From CAZBUK01 sp964495085 (GTDB taxonomy: Bacteria; Bacteroidota; Ignavibacteria; T3Sed10-11): 16,749 bases of DNA. The translations under genes and the position numbers were made by a program. A model generated the notes under the pieces. It searched no databases, was not told the origin of the DNA, and worked only from the letters and a program-made list of their open reading frames with translations. The stretch is from NCBI GenBank assembly GCA_964495085.1, contig CAZBUK010000081.1:1-16749 (forward strand). Reading direction: 5' to 3'. Below, piece after piece: positions 14,706-16,749 of the stretch (positions are counted from its first letter, which is position 1; every line of letters begins with the position of its first letter).

Positions 14706-14734
14706 TTGACATTCCCAGTTTTTTCCATTATTTA
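14706..14734 (+). promoter_or_regulatory. Candidate promoter of a small RNA
   Basis: A perfect TTGACA (14706-14711), exactly 17 nt, then TATTTA (14729-14734, three of six consensus positions). Predicted start near 14741. The only downstream element before the next promoter candidate is the terminator hairpin at 14792-14832. Confidence 0.4.
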
Positions 14735-14740
14735 GTAAGT

Positions 14741-14832
14741 TGAGTGCTTAAATTCCCCCCAAAGCAGATTGAAGTACATGGAATATGCATCAATGCGAGC
14801 ATGGTGATCCGCCCGGCGCTCTCGCATTTTTT
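14741..14832 (+). ncRNA. Candidate ~90-nt small RNA or terminated leader
   Basis: Bounded by the TTGACA-17-TATTTA promoter on the left and a hairpin plus six Ts on the right. It contains no open frame of note and no family I recognise. It could instead be a false combination, or a leader for the kinase gene with an attenuator. Prediction from boundaries only. Confidence 0.3.
14792..14832 (+). terminator. Intrinsic terminator-like hairpin with T6 tract
   Basis: AATGCGAG (14792-14799) pairs perfectly with CTCGCATT (14821-14828), with a 21-nt GC-rich loop, running into TTTTTT (14827-14832). It is the best rho-independent terminator in the window, yet no gene on this strand ends upstream of it within 3 kb. 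Confidence 0.6.
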
Positions 14833-14869
14833 AATAATTGAATCTTAGTTATGAAGTTGTAAATGACCA

Positions 14870-14875
14870 TATAAT
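14870..14875 (+). promoter_or_regulatory. Candidate -10 element for the kinase gene
   Basis: A perfect TATAAT 72 nt upstream of the GTG at 14947. No good -35 hexamer is visible at 16-18 nt. It lies downstream of the terminator-like hairpin, so it would give the kinase its own promoter. Confidence 0.3.
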
Positions 14876-14946
14876 TAAGTAGGTGCAATTTTCCTGGAAA
14901 AGATTCATATAGAATCCTATCTATAGGCTGCTGAGAGGAATTTATT

Positions 14947-16749
14947 GTGGTCGGTGAAACGGTATTACATTATAAAATCATCGAAAAACTCGGCGAAGGT
15001 GGCATGGGTGTTGTCTATAAGGCTTACGACACCAAGCTCGACCGTTCCGTTGCATTGAAGTTCCTTCCGCTTCAACTGGCTTCCATCGATACCGAAAAGG
15101 AGCGTTTCATCCGCGAAGCCCGTGCTGCTTCCTCCCTCGATCACCCTAACATCTGTACCATATATGAAGTCATAGAAACATCCGGTGGGGATCTTGTTAT
15201 CGTTATGCCCGCATACGAAGGTACTCAGTTGGATAAAAAGATTCAACAAGGAACGTTGAAGATCGACGAGGTGATAGATATATCAATTCAAATAGCTGAT
15301 GGATTAATCGCCGCTCATGAAAAAGATATTATTCACCGAGATTTAAAGGGGAGCAATGTTGTAATTACGCCTAAAGGACAGGTGAAGATCATCGATTTCG
15401 GTTTAGCGTGGAAAACCGGCACCTCGCGGTTAACAAAAACCGGATCGACGCTCGGAACAGTGCATTATATGTCTCCCGAACAGACGCGGGGAGAAATACT
15501 CGACAAGAGAACCGATGTATGGTCGCTGGGAGTGATAATGTATGAGATGATTAGCGGGCGGTTACCGTTTCAAAGCGATTATTCGGATACAATAATTTAT
15601 ACAATTCTCAGAGAAGAACCGGAACCATTAACGAGCGTACGCTCCGATGTACCGCCGGAGCTTGAGCGTATAGTTAAGAAAGCGCTGCAGAAAGTTTCCA
15701 AATACCGGTATCAAAGTATCGATGAATTAAAAGTCGATCTGATCTCCGTCAGAAAAGAAATGGAATCTCCCGATTCAAAAATACGTACAGCCACCTCGAA
15801 AATTCGTAGAAAGGTCGGGCCATTGTATTTCAAAGCGGGAATAGCCGCTGCCGTACTCATTGCGATTTTCATTGCTTTGTTTTTATTGTTCCTGAGAACC
15901 CCGGCAACAGATATCAGGTCGATTGCGGTACTGCCGCTTACCAATCTCTCTGGTGATCCGGAACAGGAATACTTTTCCGACGGAATTACCGAAGCGCTTA
16001 TAACGGATCTCGCCCAACTAAATGCATTGCGTGTAATTTCCCGAACATCAATAATGCAATACAAAGAAGTAAACAAACCGCTATCGCAAATCGCACGCGA
16101 ACTGAATGTGGATGCAATAATTGAAGGGTCGGTGCTGCGTTCCGAAAACCAGGTACGGATTACCGCACATTTGATTGACATGCGCTCGAATAAATCTGTA
16201 TGGGCAAGCAGCTATACGCGGGACCTCAGCGATATTGTTAGATTACATGGTGAAATTGCCGCAGCAATCACGGGTGAGATTAAAATTAAACTTACACCGC
16301 AGAACAAAGCTCGTTTTATCGAAGCTCGGGAAGTACATCCCGATGCATATGAAGCCGTATTAAAGGGAAGGTATTTCTGGAATCGACGAACTCCCGAGAC
16401 GTTGATGAGAGCTTTAAGCTATTTGGACCAAGCCATTGAAATCGATCCGAATTACGCGGAGGCCTATCGCTGGAAAGCCGGTGTATATTTCTTTATGGCT
16501 GTGTTCTTCTCCAATCCGAAAGATTATTTCCCCCTGGCAAGAGTTAATATGGAAAAAGCGATTGAGCTTGATGAGAGGGTTATCGGCGGACATGTAGGAC
16601 TCGGTATATATTATTTATTTTATAGATGGGATTGGCCGACAGCCGAAAGACACTTTAACCGTGCTATCGAAATAGATCCGGGCCTCGAATTAGTGTATAA
16701 TACAAAGGGTTTGTATCTTTCAACGTTGGGACTCTGGAACGATGCTATC
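14947..16749 (+). CDS. Ser/Thr protein kinase with FlgO/TolB-like and TPR regions (3' end beyond window)
   Basis: 601 codons remain open at the right edge, so the protein is partial. The Hanks-type kinase domain (~8-265) is complete: Gly loop LGEGGMGVVYKA (15-26), VALK with Lys38, alpha-C Glu57, catalytic HRDLKGSN (Asp132), DFG (150-152), GTVHYMSPEQ (170-179). All key residues are present and it is an RD kinase. A transmembrane helix (~298-316) leads to an outer FlgO/TolB-like region (~324-450: RSIAVLPLTNLSGDPEQEYF, ALITDLAQL, DAIIEGSVL). TPR-like repeats follow (~470 onward: LDQAIEIDPNYAEAY, FNRAIEIDP). It transduces an unknown envelope or cytosolic signal by phosphorylation. The start is GTG with AGAGGAA 6 nt upstream; an in-frame stop at 14932-14934 blocks a longer start. 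Divergent from the QorB-like gene. Confidence 0.93.
   Translation, partial: MVGETVLHYKIIEKLGEGGMGVVYKAYDTKLDRSVALKFLPLQLASIDTEKERFIREARAASSLDHPNICTIYEVIETSGGDLVIVMPAYEGTQLDKKIQQGTLKIDEVIDISIQIADGLIAAHEKDIIHRDLKGSNVVITPKGQVKIIDFGLAWKTGTSRLTKTGSTLGTVHYMSPEQTRGEILDKRTDVWSLGVIMYEMISGRLPFQSDYSDTIIYTILREEPEPLTSVRSDVPPELERIVKKALQKVSKYRYQSIDELKVDLISVRKEMESPDSKIRTATSKIRRKVGPLYFKAGIAAAVLIAIFIALFLLFLRTPATDIRSIAVLPLTNLSGDPEQEYFSDGITEALITDLAQLNALRVISRTSIMQYKEVNKPLSQIARELNVDAIIEGSVLRSENQVRITAHLIDMRSNKSVWASSYTRDLSDIVRLHGEIAAAITGEIKIKLTPQNKARFIEAREVHPDAYEAVLKGRYFWNRRTPETLMRALSYLDQAIEIDPNYAEAYRWKAGVYFFMAVFFSNPKDYFPLARVNMEKAIELDERVIGGHVGLGIYYLFYRWDWPTAERHFNRAIEIDPGLELVYNTKGLYLSTLGLWNDAI

Larger units (their letters stand above)
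14470..14946. other. Divergent intergenic region before the kinase gene
   Basis: This 477-bp region holds the unidentified promoter of the QorB-like gene at its left. In the middle is a self-contained TTGACA promoter plus hairpin terminator (candidate small RNA, 14741-14832). On the right is a perfect TATAAT (14870-14875) that could serve the kinase. No protein-coding gene is supported. Confidence 0.5.

Overview
The window looks like a chromosomal segment from a free-living bacterium of the FCB superphylum (the wider Bacteroidota/Rhodothermota/Calditrichota/KSB1/Latescibacterota/Gemmatimonadota assemblage). The main evidence is a secreted beta-helix protein (11732-13315, minus) that ends in a type IX secretion (T9SS) type A sorting domain with the YPNPFNPST signature. 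Supporting evidence is a Ser/Thr kinase joined to FlgO/TolB-like and TPR regions, and an ECF sigma factor next to a DUF6768-type membrane protein. Several genes have strong Shine-Dalgarno sites, and several candidate promoters read TTGAC(A/C/T)-15 to 17 nt-TATA-like. Both argue against core Bacteroidota, which mostly use weak SDs and a -33/-7 promoter. The exact phylum cannot be fixed from this window.

Layout from left to right. 1-446: a cluster of about 26-bp repeats with a small palindromic core (CCCCTACGGGG), at roughly 52-bp spacing. They run forward to about 280 and inverted from 325, and no gene is supported there. 447-775: non-coding, with a candidate hairpin terminator and three TGTGAT motifs exactly 21 bp apart. 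776-2065 (minus): secreted SxxK serine hydrolase (beta-lactamase/esterase family). 2392-2556 (plus): a 54-codon remnant that looks like the N-terminus of a DinB-family protein. 2587-3324 (plus): ThuA-like protein. 3465-4478 (minus): sialidase-like beta-propeller. 4632-5909 (minus): SGNH/GDSL lipoprotein hydrolase. 6111-7059 (plus): ECF sigma factor plus DUF6768-type membrane protein, separated by 1 nt. 7064-7483 (minus): VOC/glyoxalase-fold protein. 7608-8357 (minus): membrane-anchored protein with a helical repeat-like segment and an unnamed alpha/beta C-terminal domain. 8743-11544 (plus): GH2-type glycoside hydrolase lipoprotein. 11732-13315 (minus): T9SS-sorted beta-helix protein. 13579-14469 (minus): QorB/NmrA-like NAD(P)-dependent oxidoreductase. 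14947 to the window end (plus): Ser/Thr protein kinase, open at the right edge.

Taken together, much of the coding content is envelope or exported carbohydrate and ester hydrolysis (SGNH esterase, sialidase-like, GH2, ThuA-like, beta-helix, serine hydrolase) plus signalling (ECF sigma/DUF6768, Ser/Thr kinase). There is no SusC/SusD pair and no obvious polysaccharide utilisation locus; most genes are separate units, several of them convergent or divergent. I found no phage, plasmid, defence or CRISPR system, and no intact insertion sequence. No wholly new system is evident. The points most worth following are the inverting repeat cluster, the truncated DinB remnant ahead of thuA, an ECF-type promoter motif that would make the sigma-factor mRNA almost leaderless, a candidate ~90-nt small RNA upstream of the kinase, and the uncharacterised membrane protein at 7608-8357.
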